A stretch of DNA of 64,000 bases from Membranipora membranacea. Lineage: Eukaryota; Bryozoa; Gymnolaemata; Cheilostomatida; Membraniporidae. Numbering within the stretch: position 1 is the stretch's first letter; each line of letters opens with the position of its first letter. Position numbers and translations under genes: made by a program. The notes below the pieces were generated by a model. That model saw nothing but the letters and a program-made list of their open reading frames with translations. It did no database searches and had not been told where the DNA came from. Shown here piece after piece: positions 23,825-36,539 of this stretch. Location: contig OU612071.1 of NCBI GenBank assembly GCA_914767715.1, positions 18,288,948 to 18,352,947 of the forward strand. The letters are read 5' to 3'.

Positions 23825-25370
23825 GTGTTACATAGGGATTCGAAAGCAAATACTCCACCACAGTACATAGAATCTCAGGGCACAAAAATTACTTCGATTC
23901 AAGAAATTTCTGAAGCTTTTAATACTCATTTTGCTAGTGTGGGGAAAGCTTTATCAGGTGATCTCCCAACTCCAACAATCAGCTATAGCTTATATTTAAT
24001 AAATGACAATAATTTGCCAGCATTTGACTTTTTAGAGATTTCTAATGAGATAACTGAGTCTGTAATCAACTGTTCATCGGAAAGGAAAGCTACGGGCTAT
24101 GATGGAATACCCATCAGCCTTATAAAAGAAAATAAAACCACACTTTCACCGATCTTAACCCACATGATTAACTTAATAGTGCGCACCTCGAAATTCTCGG
24201 ATAGCCAAAAGATTGCCCGTGTAACACCACTTCACAAAAAAGGATCTAGGTCAGACCCCAATAACTATAGGCCGATTTCAATTTTAACAGCATTATCCAA
24301 ACTTGTAGAAAAGACTTTAGCATCACAGCTGCGTTTCCACTTTGAAAATAACAATATTTTTAGCGACAGCCAGTTTGGTTTCCGGGAAAACCGCAACACT
24401 TCATTAGCTATTTCACGCTGGAGAAACTCTATAAGAATTTTAACAATAGTGCCATAACCCAAGGAATATTTTTAGATTTTAGTAAAGCTTTTGACACAAT
24501 AGACCATGAAATTTTAATCGCAAAACTACCTTACTATAATTTCACCCCTGATGCTTGTAATCTTGTAAAAACATATTTATCCGAGAGGTACCAGAAACTG
24601 GATTCGCAGAGTTCATCATGGCTGCCGATTAAAATTGGGGTACCTCAAGGCTCAGTTCTAGGCCCTATCTTATTTCTTATATTTTTTAATGATCTTATAA
24701 AAGCAGCTCCTGACCTTGAATGTATTTTATTTGCAGATGACACAAACATTTTTTCAAAAGATTCCCATTTAGTGCAAGAAAATCTGCACAAAGTAGAAAC
24801 TTGGTGTAATGCAAACAAGCTCATTTTGAATTACTCTAAAACTTTCCAGGTCATTTTTAAAGCTCCAAATAAACTGATTAAAACTCCGGAAAACTACATT
24901 TTAAATATGGGCGGAAACCAGCTTGATAATAAATTAAATACAAAATCCTTAGGGATTGAGCTTGACAGTAACATAACTTTTAAACCTCATATTGTACAAA
25001 TTTGTAAAAAGCTCAGTTTTATACTGTTGCTCATGCGTTCTATAAGACCATATTTAGATATTCCAATGATGACAAATTTATACTACACATTTTTTTACCC
25101 ACACTTAATTTACGGCATCGAGTTCTGGGGCCATGCAGCTGAATGTGAGATAAACCAAATTTTACTTTAACAAAAATCAGCACTCCGTGTCATTTTAAAA
25201 ATTCATCCACGAGGCCATGTAACTTCATTCTTTGAGCACCTTAAAATTATGCCGGTGCAAATGCTATTTAAATATGGCTTTTTAATATTATATTCAAAAA
25301 CAATTGCAAATTGTGAGATCTGTGTGAGCTCACCAAATGTTAGTTTCACGAGAAGTAAACTTGGAGTTGT
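23825..25370 (+). mobile_element. Non-LTR retrotransposon reverse transcriptase, broken
   Basis: An ORF2-type reverse transcriptase with RT motifs in order: VTPLHKKGSRSDPNNYRPIS, QFGFRENRNTSLAI, IFLDFSKAFDTIDHEIL, GVPQGSVLGPILF and the catalytic ILFADDTN, then the thumb/connection region (SLGIELDSNITFKPH). It is split by a frameshift at about 24415 and a stop at 25168-25170, so it is inactive. No endonuclease domain is seen upstream, so it is probably 5'-truncated. It belongs to the Jockey/CR1-like group of elements; a finer clade cannot be assigned. Confidence 0.88.
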
Positions 25371-25570
25371 CCCTCAAAGAGCCAAAAACTGCAGGGGGGC
25401 AAGGACCCTGTTGACGACAGGTGTAAACCTGCTCAACAGGTACCTTCCTGGTGAAAGGGTTTGTGAGCCCCTTGGTCTGCGTGGTCGGCTGACCAGGGCC
25501 CTGTGGGGGTGTGGTGCATAGTCAGCAGGCGCGGCGGGCGGGGTTCCTTGGGCTGTCTTCAGCCACATAG
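25355..25570. other. GC-rich patch at the LINE 3' side
   Basis: A block markedly richer in G+C than its surroundings (GGTCGGCTGACCAGGGCCCT, GCGCGGCGGGCGGGG), open through 25519-25521 in the same frame as the LINE tail. It may be the retained LINE carboxy end or an unrelated insertion. Confidence 0.4.
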
Positions 25571-25679
25571 TTCTTGGTCATACTGTTAATCGGGCGGTCG
25601 CCATTCTAGTCTCTGACTACCTGATTGCTCCGCTGTCATCATTTTCTTTTAGAAGAACCTTTTATTAAAAATAAACACG

Positions 25680-26600
25680 AACAGAAACCGGAAAAAAAAT
25701 GAGGGATTACATGCATAGCCAAAAACAAGGACATAAAATGTGATAAATAAGAAATTCTAAAAGTGACAAAGCAATCTCATTGCTCACAAAATCAGCGAAT
25801 AAGATCATCTCTAGCTGTGATTTATCGGCATTGACCCAGCTATCTTTACTTAATTAGTATAAATATTGTGTACTGTTCAATCAGTTGTCACTACGACAGA
25901 ACAAGAAGTTGGTATACATCTCTCTTCTGACTAACAGGACAAGATTTATCACTTGAGACATGAAGCTCAAACTGACTTTAGTTCTTCTACCCTAAGGTCG
26001 CTTATTGTAGCCGCATGGTTAATGTCCATGAGTGGTTAAAACTTAGTCAAGCATACCGCAGTTATAATAAGGGCATTGTTTCCAAATTCTATAGGCAGGT
26101 GTCTAATGAGTGAACAACATGCTAACTCAGTTGTAACAAGCTAGCAGCGACTAATATCTCTTATATTTATTAGCAATCTGCAACCTTAGAAGAGACATAT
26201 AAAAATTGTTGAGCTCAATGTATTGACAATGTCAATGTCAAGGTTGGTTTACTCGTTACAGAACTACCTTAAATTATCATCAAATAAGAAACGATCTGAC
26301 AAATAATTAGCCAATCAGGATTCTTCTTCTTTATCAGTCGATGCAATTTCATATAATTATGGCAGCCAGAAATGTATCATACTGATTTGTTTTGAAGAAG
26401 TTAGTAGGACAGCTGTCGCATCTACAGCAGCAAACAGGATAATTTCAATATCAACTTCAGACACAATAAGAACATCCAATATCTTTGCCAGCATCATCAT
26501 CAGTACACTCAAACCTCGACTTGAGGACACGCAGTTACCAGCCAGTGCATCTCACCGCGAATCAAGGACACGCAATTAAATTCAAATCTAAATTCTATTC
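25680..26600. other. Spacer without recognisable genes
   Basis: AT-rich single-copy-looking sequence. Nothing beyond short ORFs was seen. Confidence 0.5.
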
Positions 26601-29170
26601 TTAATACCGGTGTAGTATTGTAAACTGTCCCCCGCGCGAAAACAACCCCGGGACACTTTACAATATTGTAAACTGTCCCGGGGACACTTTACAATAAAAA
26701 CAGGCCTATTGGAAACTGTCCCCCCCCTATTATAAACTGTCCCCCCAATTGTGACGGCCCATAGCAAGGGCCCAGCTGTTTATCACCATTCTAAATGGTT
26801 CAGATCATCTAACTGGAGCATACCATGCTGTTCTGGCTGCCACTATGATGCCCAAAGTTGTGTATAAAGACACTTTTTCATGTGGTACTTGATACATCTA
26901 TTTTTCGCAAACACTAGTTGTTATATGAAGCTCCTATGATTCAGGGATGTCTGGTTTGCGAAGAAAGGTGCACTAAGCCAACAGTGAAAAAATGTGTAGT
27001 TACCACATCACAGAACGCGCTGTTCTTGGAGTGCCTTGCAAACAGTTACCATTGCCGAACTAAGAACAATTATCAAAATCGTACTTAAGCGCCTTGATGA
27101 TGATATACTCTCTCATGCAGTGATGGCTGAACAAACCAACTAGCGGCAATGTGTACTAGTGCTGCTTTCGTAATAAGTTGAGGCCAGAGTTTTCGCTACA
27201 CCTCAACAACGCTTTGCTTAAGCCGTGCGAAAACAACCATCCCCAAACAGAGAATTTTTTAAACTGTATGCTCAAAAATGACAGGTGGCATCTTATGTTA
27301 TTTTACAACCATAGTGTAGGCGTCATAATGATACTATTTGTCCATTTTCGGATGAATGCGTCGCAAGTTAATGAGCATTAAAGGTGTTTTGCGTTTCACA
27401 GAAGCTCAATGAGCCGCGCGAAAACAACCCCCCCCCCCAAACACCCATCTAGAATGGCACTGCTATTCGGTAATTTTGTGTTCGTCCTGCTGAAAAGGTT
27501 TCTGCTGCATTACTTGTCATAATTAACACTGCAACCCTGCATATAAACCAATTGCTTGAGCCGCGCGAAAACAACCACCCCCCAAACTGTCTTATAAATA
27601 TTACCTGTCAAAAAGTCTCAAACATAATGAACCATGATTTGGCAGCCATAATGTGATTGTCATGAGGTGACTGTGTACCAAATCTCGCATTAATAGGTCA
27701 GAACTTAATGACACAATGTGTTTTTTTTCAAGTTCATGAGCTGCGCGAAAACAACCACCCCAGTCATTTATCTTGAAATCTACCTCGACCAAGCATTTGC
27801 CTGTGAGTGATGACAGTCAGTCACAATTGTGATCAGGAGAAATAATTACTTTTGAGCTTTTCATATTGTGAGGCCTGGTATTGCACTGTAAAATATTGCT
27901 TAAGCCGCGCGAAAACAACCACCCCCCAAGCTGTCTTATAAAGATATCTGTTAAAAAGTCTCTTTCGTTGTGTCATTAAGTTCTGTCCTACTAATCTGAA
28001 ATTTGGTACACAGTCACCTTATGACAATGCCATTATGGCTGCCAAATCATGGTTCATTATGATTGAGACTTTTTGACAGATAATCTTTATAAGTCAGTTT
28101 GGGGGGTGGTTGTTTTCGCGCGACTTAAAGGGCAACCAAGGTTTCAAACAACTTCTCATTGATGGCCATTGATTAATAGCAGATTGCACCTTCTGCACGG
28201 GGAAAAAGACAAAATATGGTTCGGATGAATATTCAGCCAGAATTCTTGTGAAACATTTCTTCCATCAGGTACTCAAACTCAGCTAAAAGAGAATACCACA
28301 TAGCAGTTTCCTGTTCCTGTTATTATTTAGCCTGTGCTCTATAATTATTACAGCAAAGTCTTGGAACCTCCCCTAAACTGAAGTGTTACCCAGCTTAGAG
28401 TCAGCAACTACTTTGAGTTTTGCATCGCGTAATGCACAAAGCTGATGCTGCCCAGCACATCATTTGCTACCCATGATTGCATTGCTGCGAAACCTTGGTT
28501 GCCCTTTAAGCAATATTTTGCAGTGCAATACCAGGCCGCACAATATGAAAACCTCAAAAGCGGTTTTTTCTCCCAGTCACACTTGTGACTGACTGTCATC
28601 ACTCACAGGCAAATGCTTGATTGAGGTTAATTTCAAGATGAACGAATGGGGGGGGGGGGAGGGGGTTGTTTCGCGCGGCAAATGAACTTGCAAAGAATGA
28701 CATATCATCCGTTGTGTCATTAAGTTCTGACCTACTAATCCGAAATTCGGTAGACAGTCACCTTATGACAATCACATTATGGCTGCCAAATCATGGTTCA
28801 TTATGTTTGAGACTTTTTGACAGATAATCTTTATAAGACAGTTTGGGGGGGTGGTTGTTTTCGCGCGGCTTAAGCAATATTTTACAGTGCAATACCAGGC
28901 TGCACAATATGAAAAGCTCAAAAGTGGTTATTTCTCCCAGTCACAATTGTGACTGACTGTCATCACTCACAGGCAAATGCTTGGTCGAGGTAGATTTCAA
29001 GATGAATGACTGGGGTGGTTGTTTTCGCGCAGCTCATGAACTTGCAAAGAACGACATATCATCCGTTGTGTCATTAAGTTCTGACCTACTAATCTGAAAT
29101 TTGGTACACAGTCACCTCATGACAATCAAATTATGGCTGCAAATTCATGGTTCATTATGTTTGAGACTTT
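26600..29170. repeat. Repeat composite with GTTGTTTTCGCGCGGC motifs (copy 2), internally inverted
   Basis: Starts with the same TATTGTAAACTGTCCC array and shared segments as 14.8-16.1 kb. Motif copies lie at about 26633, 27221, 27411, 27559, 27739 and 27903 in the complementary orientation (GCCGCGCGAAAACAAC), and at about 28101, 28648, 28845 and 29011 in the direct one. The two sets mirror each other around 27930-28100. Flanking unit sequences (ACACAGTCACCTCATGACAA; TCACAGGCAAATGCTTG) are also inverted between halves, so this is a large imperfect palindrome of tandem units. Confidence 0.75.
28129..28505. mobile_element. 377-bp MITE with TTAA target duplication
   Basis: Terminal inverted repeats AGGGCAACCAAGGTTTC (28129-28145) and its complement (28489-28505), flanked by TTAA at 28125-28128 and 28506-28509. 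The neighbouring unit at 28865-28880 shows the uninterrupted site (GGCTTAAGCAATATTTTACA). The TTAA duplication is the hallmark of piggyBac-type transposition; no transposase is encoded. Confidence 0.85.
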
Positions 29171-29677
29171 TAAGAGATTGACAAATTTGGTGATCGACAT
29201 CTTAGGTGAGTAATCAGCTGTTTGATGCAAACGGGATTTAATGGTTTCATAGATCAAAACCCTGTGCATGTTTGACTGTTAATCGAAATGTCGTTGGTTC
29301 AAGCCCACCCGAGGATGTTTGTTTTGTATGTTTGGCCAACTAGAGGCATCAACCAAACTCCTGTAACATTGGCAGCTTTGGTTCACCCTAAATGTGACCT
29401 GTGAACTGTGAACTGCGATAACAAGCTGATTGACCTGAAAGCAGTTGACTGGTCATACTGAGGGATCCAATGCAGCAGATGTTACAGGGGATCTGTTGAT
29501 GCCTCTAGTTGGTCTAACACACCAAACAAACATCCTTGGGTTTGCTTGAACCACCGACATTTCGATTAACAGTCAAACATGCACAGGGTTTTGATCTATG
29601 AAACCATTAAATCCCGTTTGCATCAAACAGCCGATTACTCACCTAAGATGTCGATCACCAAATTTGTCAATCTCTTA
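29171..29677. mobile_element. 507-bp foldback element with tRNA-Asn-like arms
   Basis: The left arm, 29171 to about 29358, begins TAAGAGATTGACAAATTTGG. The right arm, about 29488-29677, is its near-perfect inverse, with a central spacer of roughly 130 bases. Within the left arm 29275-29310 resembles the 3' half of tRNA-Asn: ACTGTTAATCGAAA around a GTT anticodon position, then B-box GGTTCAAGCCC at 29296-29306. The inverse copy is in the right arm. Confidence 0.75.
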
Positions 29678-29814
29678 GCTTCAATTAGATATAGGTTTCA
29701 CAGTGCTAAGGTCATCAATAATAGATAACACCAACATATAATTGTGCCGCTTTATCCAATTATCATGTGAATCACCTACGGTTCAAAGCTCAAAGCTCAA
29801 AATCTAACATGCCA

Positions 29815-30312
29815 AGATGTTAAATGGCCACATTGAAGGTATCCTTAAAAGGTTTGTTGACACTACTTTCGAAACTACTGATGGAAAGATCTCTGTGTCC
29901 TATGTCCTTGGCTTCTGGATAATTATTTACAAGCTCAAATACAAATTCAAATCTGAAGAGAAATGTACTGATATGGGTATTTAGCAATCAATACTAGACT
30001 TATTCAGGTAAATATTTACTTGTTAAAGTTGATAGGTTCGAATGCGTCAGTGATATTCATTCAGACAGCAAATTAGTATTCAAACAATGGTCAATGTATC
30101 TTGGGCAGTATCTTTTCCCTCCAGCCCTACAAACTTCCAATTTGTGGCCAAAAGATCCATGGGCCAAACTGACTGTCTCTGTCTGGTCAGAAAAGTCGTG
30201 TGGCCTTTCTGTCTCCCAAATCAAAGATGAACTGAGGAGTTGTGCCTGTAGTGATAAATCAATACAAGAGACCTCTGAAGAGTTTACCTTCCCTGCACTT
30301 GAGCTACACTGA
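29815..30312 (+). other. Two adjacent unrecognised open frames
   Basis: 29821-29985 is open (MLNGHIEGILKRFVDTTFET at its start). A second frame, open from about 29999 to TGA 30310-30312, contains FKQWSMYLGQYLFPPALQTS and KDPWAKLTVSVWSEKSCGLS. Amino-acid composition looks coding-like, and 'CCCTCCAG' at 30118-30125 could be an acceptor. I recognise no family. They could be remnants of one gene or chance ORFs. Confidence 0.25.
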
Positions 30313-33300
30313 CTGTCGGGTCAACACATGATCATATCAGAAAAAGCGATAGCTTACGGATAAAAGTTTTGGTGATGATACATCTAATTTGATTTACCAG
30401 TTATTCTTATACCCACATTCTGTCTACTTGTTATATTCAGACTAACCATGTCCTTTTTTTGGGTTCGGTGCCTCGGAAAGCATTTCAGAGACTCATTGCC
30501 TTTTTTAACTATTTTAAATCTTCTAATGATGAGAAATACACCAAACAAATTTTCTCTGTGTATTGAATGAAAAATGTATCATGAACAGAGCCAAATGAGT
30601 TCGATAGGCAGATTCACATACATCACATCAGGATTAGATGATGAAACTCAATTATAGCCACCTGATAGGTCCACTCAGACGAATAAAAAAGGAAACATTG
30701 GTATGAACTTGTTGATGGCTTAGCTACTCTATAAATACCACGTATGATATACCAATAAATTCTTAAAACAATGATAAAATTTTCAGTATAAGTGCTAGAC
30801 TTTCAGAGAGGGTTTGGCCAGGCAAATTGTGAAGATTGATCTAAAACAATCACTTATCAAAGCTAGTACGTAAATACTGTGTAAATCAATTATTGTTTGA
30901 TACAATTTTAATGTATCATCTCATTAATGGGTAAATGGTAAGAGGCATTAAACTTATTTAACCACTGGTCATTGGACCTATTAGAGGAAAGATTCATGTC
31001 AGGTTGACAAAAATGTGTTCATTAATATTTTCAGTCCCGGTCATAATTCTGATAGAGATGAGTTGCACAACGTCTAACGATCCATGTGGATGCCCATGCT
31101 CCATGCTCCATGCCTGTACTGTAAAGTGAGCCCTTGTACGATAGGTGATATACAATAACATAAAGTCTCACCTGCAAACATATGTGCTTATAATCCCAGG
31201 GCTTATGTCACGAGAATTTTGTCGGCGAGCTCATGTGTTTCTTCATTGAATAATGATCAATATATCGAAAACTTCTAAACATAGATGTATTGGGCTTACA
31301 TCCTCTGGATATTCAAGTAGGTCCAATCCTAACTATTGAGCACATCTGCTTACGGGTGCAACTTTACAGCCCATTTCTAAGCATTCAAACTACACATGCA
31401 TTGGGTATTGACTCAACTTGGTACCTTCAACCACTGCTGCCACTCAGGCAAATGTGTGCTTATTGAATTCTGCATAGCTCAAACCTAATAATGTGAGACT
31501 GCAAACTCAGCATTGGCATCTAAAGGGCAAATCATTTGCTCAAACTGATCGCCAAAATCAGGGCATGAAATTAAATACATGCCGTATCATGTGATGAAGT
31601 TACCGCCTTAATAGTGGAAATTAATGACGTCATCAGCTAGTGGGTCAATTTAATACCTTGATTTTGAAGACCAGTTCTTGCAAATTTTTTGCCCATTAGG
31701 TAACAATTCAAGCCACAATTAGCTTGGCGTTATAAAGAATTGAATTGAATTGAATTCAATGAGCAAAGATTTGCTTGAGTGGCAGCAGTAGTTTGAGGTG
31801 ATGTCTTGTGTGAAAACTATGTAGACCATTAAGTAACATACATATATGCCTACTCATAAAATTGAGGAACCTGCTTATGGACTGCAATTCATCCTCATTG
31901 ACAGTGCAAATCATCCCCATATTATGGATATACTGTACAGTACTGTATAAAAAATTTTGAGGAAAAAATGGCATAAAATTGATGACAAGATGCTGCTGAT
32001 TGTAAAGCGATTTTCAAATTCAAAATCCGATCAAAGTTGATCGAGTTATGAACATAAAACCTGGATTATGGATGGACAGTAAATCAATATAGCATCATTG
32101 CTCACCAATGACATTACCTCGCCCCACAATTAAGTGCCTCATTTCAGCTGCATATAGTGTCCTGTCTAGGTTTATTATCAAGTTATGGTCCCTGCACATT
32201 TAATGTAAAAACAAAACACCTTTTAATTTCTAAATAGGACCACAACAACCGGGTACATTACATCTGGTGAAATTTAAAGAACAAACACCAATGACGTTAA
32301 AAACGTGATCAGTATCCTGACATCAAAAATTGGCCGTGCCATTATTTTAAAGAGCAGTTGTTGCTACACTGCTTCTAGCCTACTTCAGCCTCTTCCTATC
32401 TCAAAATAAACACTTAACACAGTGAATCTACTGTACTCATAAAACATGTGCCAGTAATTATGAGGTCAAACAGTGATTAATTAGCCTTGTTTCCTCAATT
32501 AGTTCAGTGCGATGATCAGAGGATTCTGATTTACATCTGTTGAGTTTGATGGGATCATACTGATGTCTTGTAAACAAAGAACAGTTGCCTCACTCTTAAC
32601 CATGTGTACACAAAATCATTATTCAAATCAATTTTGCCTTCAAACAGCTTGAGTTTTGGACAAAATTGCATCTGTCAGTGTGTCTACCTAATAAATAGAA
32701 AATTCTAAATATTGCAAGTTTTGTCCATAGCCTACCATCTCCCTCTGGTAATTTTTAAGTAAAATAAGTTTTTGATGTTCAGCATCGAGTGTTTTCATAA
32801 AAAAAAACTACGAAACTCACAATCTATTCCTAAACACACCCTGCTTCATAGAGCTAAACTCTGTTGGAGGTTTCAAGTGAAGTGATTGTGATGATTTGGT
32901 ACATGATAATACTTTCCTGTTTAGATTTGAGATAACACAAAAGGCCTGCTTGCAAAATATTAACCAACATAGAAAATATAAATGAATGATTACCATATAC
33001 CAAATATCTGTGAAACCTAATTAATAACATAATAATATTTGTACGTTCACACTTATTGCTCTGCTGTTTCTGGCCTATTATGGATTATGTCAAATAAAAT
33101 TGGATGTGATGCAATCTTGATGAAGCCCTACAAACAGGAATTAAATATAAATACTGTACAATTACATTGGGAGCAAAAACAGAAATTTTATATTTTCTTC
33201 ATTGCACAATGAACATTTCACAATACAGTAATTTGCTTTCAGATTTCATCATTGATCTGAACAGATATTTATATGGACATAACAACCATTTACTGGATTT

Positions 33301-34000
33301 TCTGATTTAAATCAAGTCAAAAAAGATGTGTTTAGTTACTCTAATTGTGATTTTTAATCCAGCAGAGACATCGAATGTATTGGTGCGTTGTCTCTTACAT
33401 TCTATCAAATTAAATTTTACTAGACAAGCCATAGTCTATCATTTCCAGACATCCAGAACCCTAGATTTCAACTGTGAAACTAATAATCCCAACATAAAAA
33501 AGCTAAGAGAGGATATGAAATTACAGTAATTTTTAAAATTAGGCCGGCAAAAATATCAGTAATGTATTGACATATGCTTATTGTATAACATGATGACTGG
33601 TTTGTACACTGTTTATCACCTTGAAACAAACCAGTCATTTTTATATAATTTGCTGATAGCGTCCCTAATTTAAACCGAGAATCTAATCGTAAACAGTAAT
33701 CATCATCATTCAAATATGACGTCTGGTGCGGAAAAACTTGAGCCGTGAATTAATTTTAGCTAATGCGCCTTGCAGAAATACAAAATGACTTGGTTTCATA
33801 CAAAATCTGCATTGTCTATCTGACAACAACCACAGTTAACTTGAATGACCCAACTATGCAAAATGTTTCTTCCAAGATTTTTGTTTTCCTGTTGGAATAA
33901 GATCAGCATCAGCAGTCCCATCTGAAAATTTTAGGGCAAAAAGTATTTAAGAAAATTTGTTTCTATTACAAATAAAGTTGTAAGCAATTATTAAATAAAT
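30313..34000. other. Gene-poor AT-rich spacer
   Basis: No gene recognised. A GAATT microsatellite lies at 31736-31757. A segment ending TATAGTGTCCTGTCTAGG at about 32155-32172 recurs near 46432, so part of it is a dispersed repeat. Confidence 0.5.
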
Positions 34001-34019
34001 AAAAAATCATCAATAAATG

Positions 34020-35456
34020 CATAAAATGATTGTTGATTCAGAATCTGCGCGATAGAAAAGTCATAGGGACATAGTTTGGGAAAAACATTGGTATTTGGAT
34101 AGTCATTTTCATAATTTTCTGCCTGTTTTGCTGAGAAACTTCATGGAGTTTTTCATGAACTTAGTCACTAAAATTGAGATTATTGTCAGCTTTCAAGCTC
34201 TAATGATTTATGACCATGTTTCCTCAGGGTGTTCAATGATGCTGATGCATAACCAAGACACATTTTTATCCTATTATAAGCTGTTTTCAAGATAACCCTC
34301 TTTCACCTCCTTTTTCCTATGCGGCATGGGTTAAAAGTACCAAACTGGAGAGAGGACAGCTCCGAAGAGAGGCTCAAAGTAGAGCTTAGAAAACTGTCTA
34401 TTATAATAAATATATTCTGAAAATAAACAGGGTCTAAAGTAATCTTCATTTGACATATGGATATTACACCAGTCTTGCCAGAAATAATTGACAGATGTGA
34501 CCATAGATCTTATCGCCCTCTATAACAAACACTTGACAGAATCATACTTATCTTCAGATTCAAAGATTTCGTTTTTGAATACAATGTCTGCTATTATAAT
34601 ATTATATAACACCTAACTACACCTTCAAACAATCTAATAAAATTGTGACAAGCAAAAGAATAAAATCCTGTGGGTCATTGTTTAGCAGTCTACATCTAAG
34701 TGAGTTTTGCCCATTCATCCATGAAAAAAGGAAACCTTGATGGGGAGGGTGTGCAATTTTGAAGGCAATGTGCTAGATTATGAGTGAAATCATGGCTACT
34801 GATCCAAATTCACCTTGAGATACTTTTACACAAAATTTGAAGTAACAAAAATGTTACTACACTGACTGAGGCTTTCTACTTTTACAATGAACAATAATTG
34901 AGTCATGATCTTCATGATAACTGAATATTTCTTTTAGCTTTAATTATTTCAGTAATTATTCCTTTAGCTAGCAGGGGCGATTTGTGTTTTTTATAGGCAG
35001 TTTTCTGAGCTCTGATTTATGCCTCAATTTGGAGTTGTCCTCTCTCCAGTTTGGTACTTTTAACCCACGCCGCATAGGAAAAACGTGCTGAAAGAGGGTT
35101 TTCTTGAAAACCGCTTATGTTAGGATAAAATGGTTTCCAAATCATTGGAGGCTTGAATGTTGATAAATCTTAATTTTAGTGACGAAATTCAAGAAAAATT
35201 CTGCCAAATGGTCCGCAAAACTGGCAGAAATTGATATAATTGACTAACCGAATACCAAAAATATTTCCCAAACTATATCCCTATCAGTTTTCAATGGTGC
35301 AGATTCTGAATCAAAAATCCTTTTTATCCTACTATAAGCGGATTTCAAGATAACCCTCTTCAGCACGTTTTTCCTATGTGGCGTGGGTTAAAAGTACCAA
35401 ACTGGAGAGAGGACAACTCTGACTAGAGGCCTAAATCAGAGCTCAGAAAACTGTCT
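34020..35456. repeat. Repeat module in three alternating orientations
   Basis: A block with GGGTTAAAAGTACCAAACTG and GAGAGAGGACA occurs at about 34320-34400 (direct), 35005-35105 (inverted) and 35350-35456 (direct), each next to a TAAGCxxxTTTCAAGATAACC-like flank. The first and second copies together form a large foldback (about 34.02-35.33 kb) with arms that diverge internally. Confidence 0.6.
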
Positions 35457-36535
35457 ATTCAACCCCAGATCCGTGCGAAGTGCGAAAAAAAATTTGGGTC
35501 TGGGGTTGGCAAGTGAAAATCTGGGGTAGAAAAGATCTGGGGTTGAGCTCATTGATCTTGGGTTGAATTCCAACTTTTTGTAAAAAGATGAGATGTCTCC
35601 TCTCCTTAACAAACAAACAATTTCAAGCTATGACCTTTGACTGACCTGACCAAAATCCAGATGAACACACAACAGATCAATTTTGTGGGTGGGAGGTAAT
35701 TATTTCAGGACGCATGTTCTAAATAAAAGATTTTTGGTCTCAAATCTTTGGAAAAGGAGACTTGAATAAAATGTCTTTAGTAACAGTCCTTGACAACGCG
35801 AAACAAGAAGAAAAACTTATGTATCAGAATTGACATTCATTGCAGTTTAACCCACCCCAATGTTGAGGATGGAGGGGGCTCCCCGTGTATTTTACAGAAG
35901 ATTGAAGATTGGGTGTTTTGAAGTTGAAGAAAAGATTTAAATGAAAAATCAATAGAAGATTTCCCCATTTCAAGTAGACTGGATTCAGTCTAACAACTTG
36001 GAGTTATCTACTCAGGTTGGGTTTGTTGGTTTGAACAGACAACTCTGCACAACAACAAACCAAAACCCATCTGTGTTACTGATTTTGGATATCAGGATCC
36101 ATGGTATGAGCCCCACCAGATGCATTGTTTTTCAATAAAAAAGTGATCACCTTCCTTAAATATTAAACTTGCTGGCTCAATTCTCACAGTCATTTAGGTT
36201 CAGCAGTTCTATGCCGAAATCTAGTTGTTTTGAAGAAGTTATTCTGAAAATTAGAGTTTTAAAATTAAAGATTGCTCTATTTTCTCTGAAGAAACAGGAT
36301 TGTGTGCAGGGAGCCCCATGGAGCGTTGGGCCTACTTCAACACCAAAAACTCTTACCCCAACGCCATCGGGTACTGTTGGGGCTCACCATCACAACCTTA
36401 ATGCAGTAGAAAGTGATTTTTGAGCTTATTTTAGCCTGTTATACTTTCAACCCCAGATTTTCTCTCCCAACTCCAGATCTATGCAACCCCCGAAAATCTG
36501 GAGTTGTAAATTCAACCCCCGGTAGGCCAGGGGGT
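35457..36535. repeat. Element bounded by CAACCCCAGAT repeats
   Basis: Both ends carry clusters of CAACCCCAGAT or its complement ATCTGGGGTTG (about 35460-35570 and 36448-36525) facing each other, suggesting subterminal repeats of a non-autonomous element. The interior has no recognisable coding region. Confidence 0.45.
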
Positions 36536-36539
36536 CGGG

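Noticed and set aside
36169-36423. 84-codon ORF in the CAACCCCAGAT-bounded element
   Set aside because: Low-complexity Pro/Thr end, no homology recognised, and it sits within repeat sequence.
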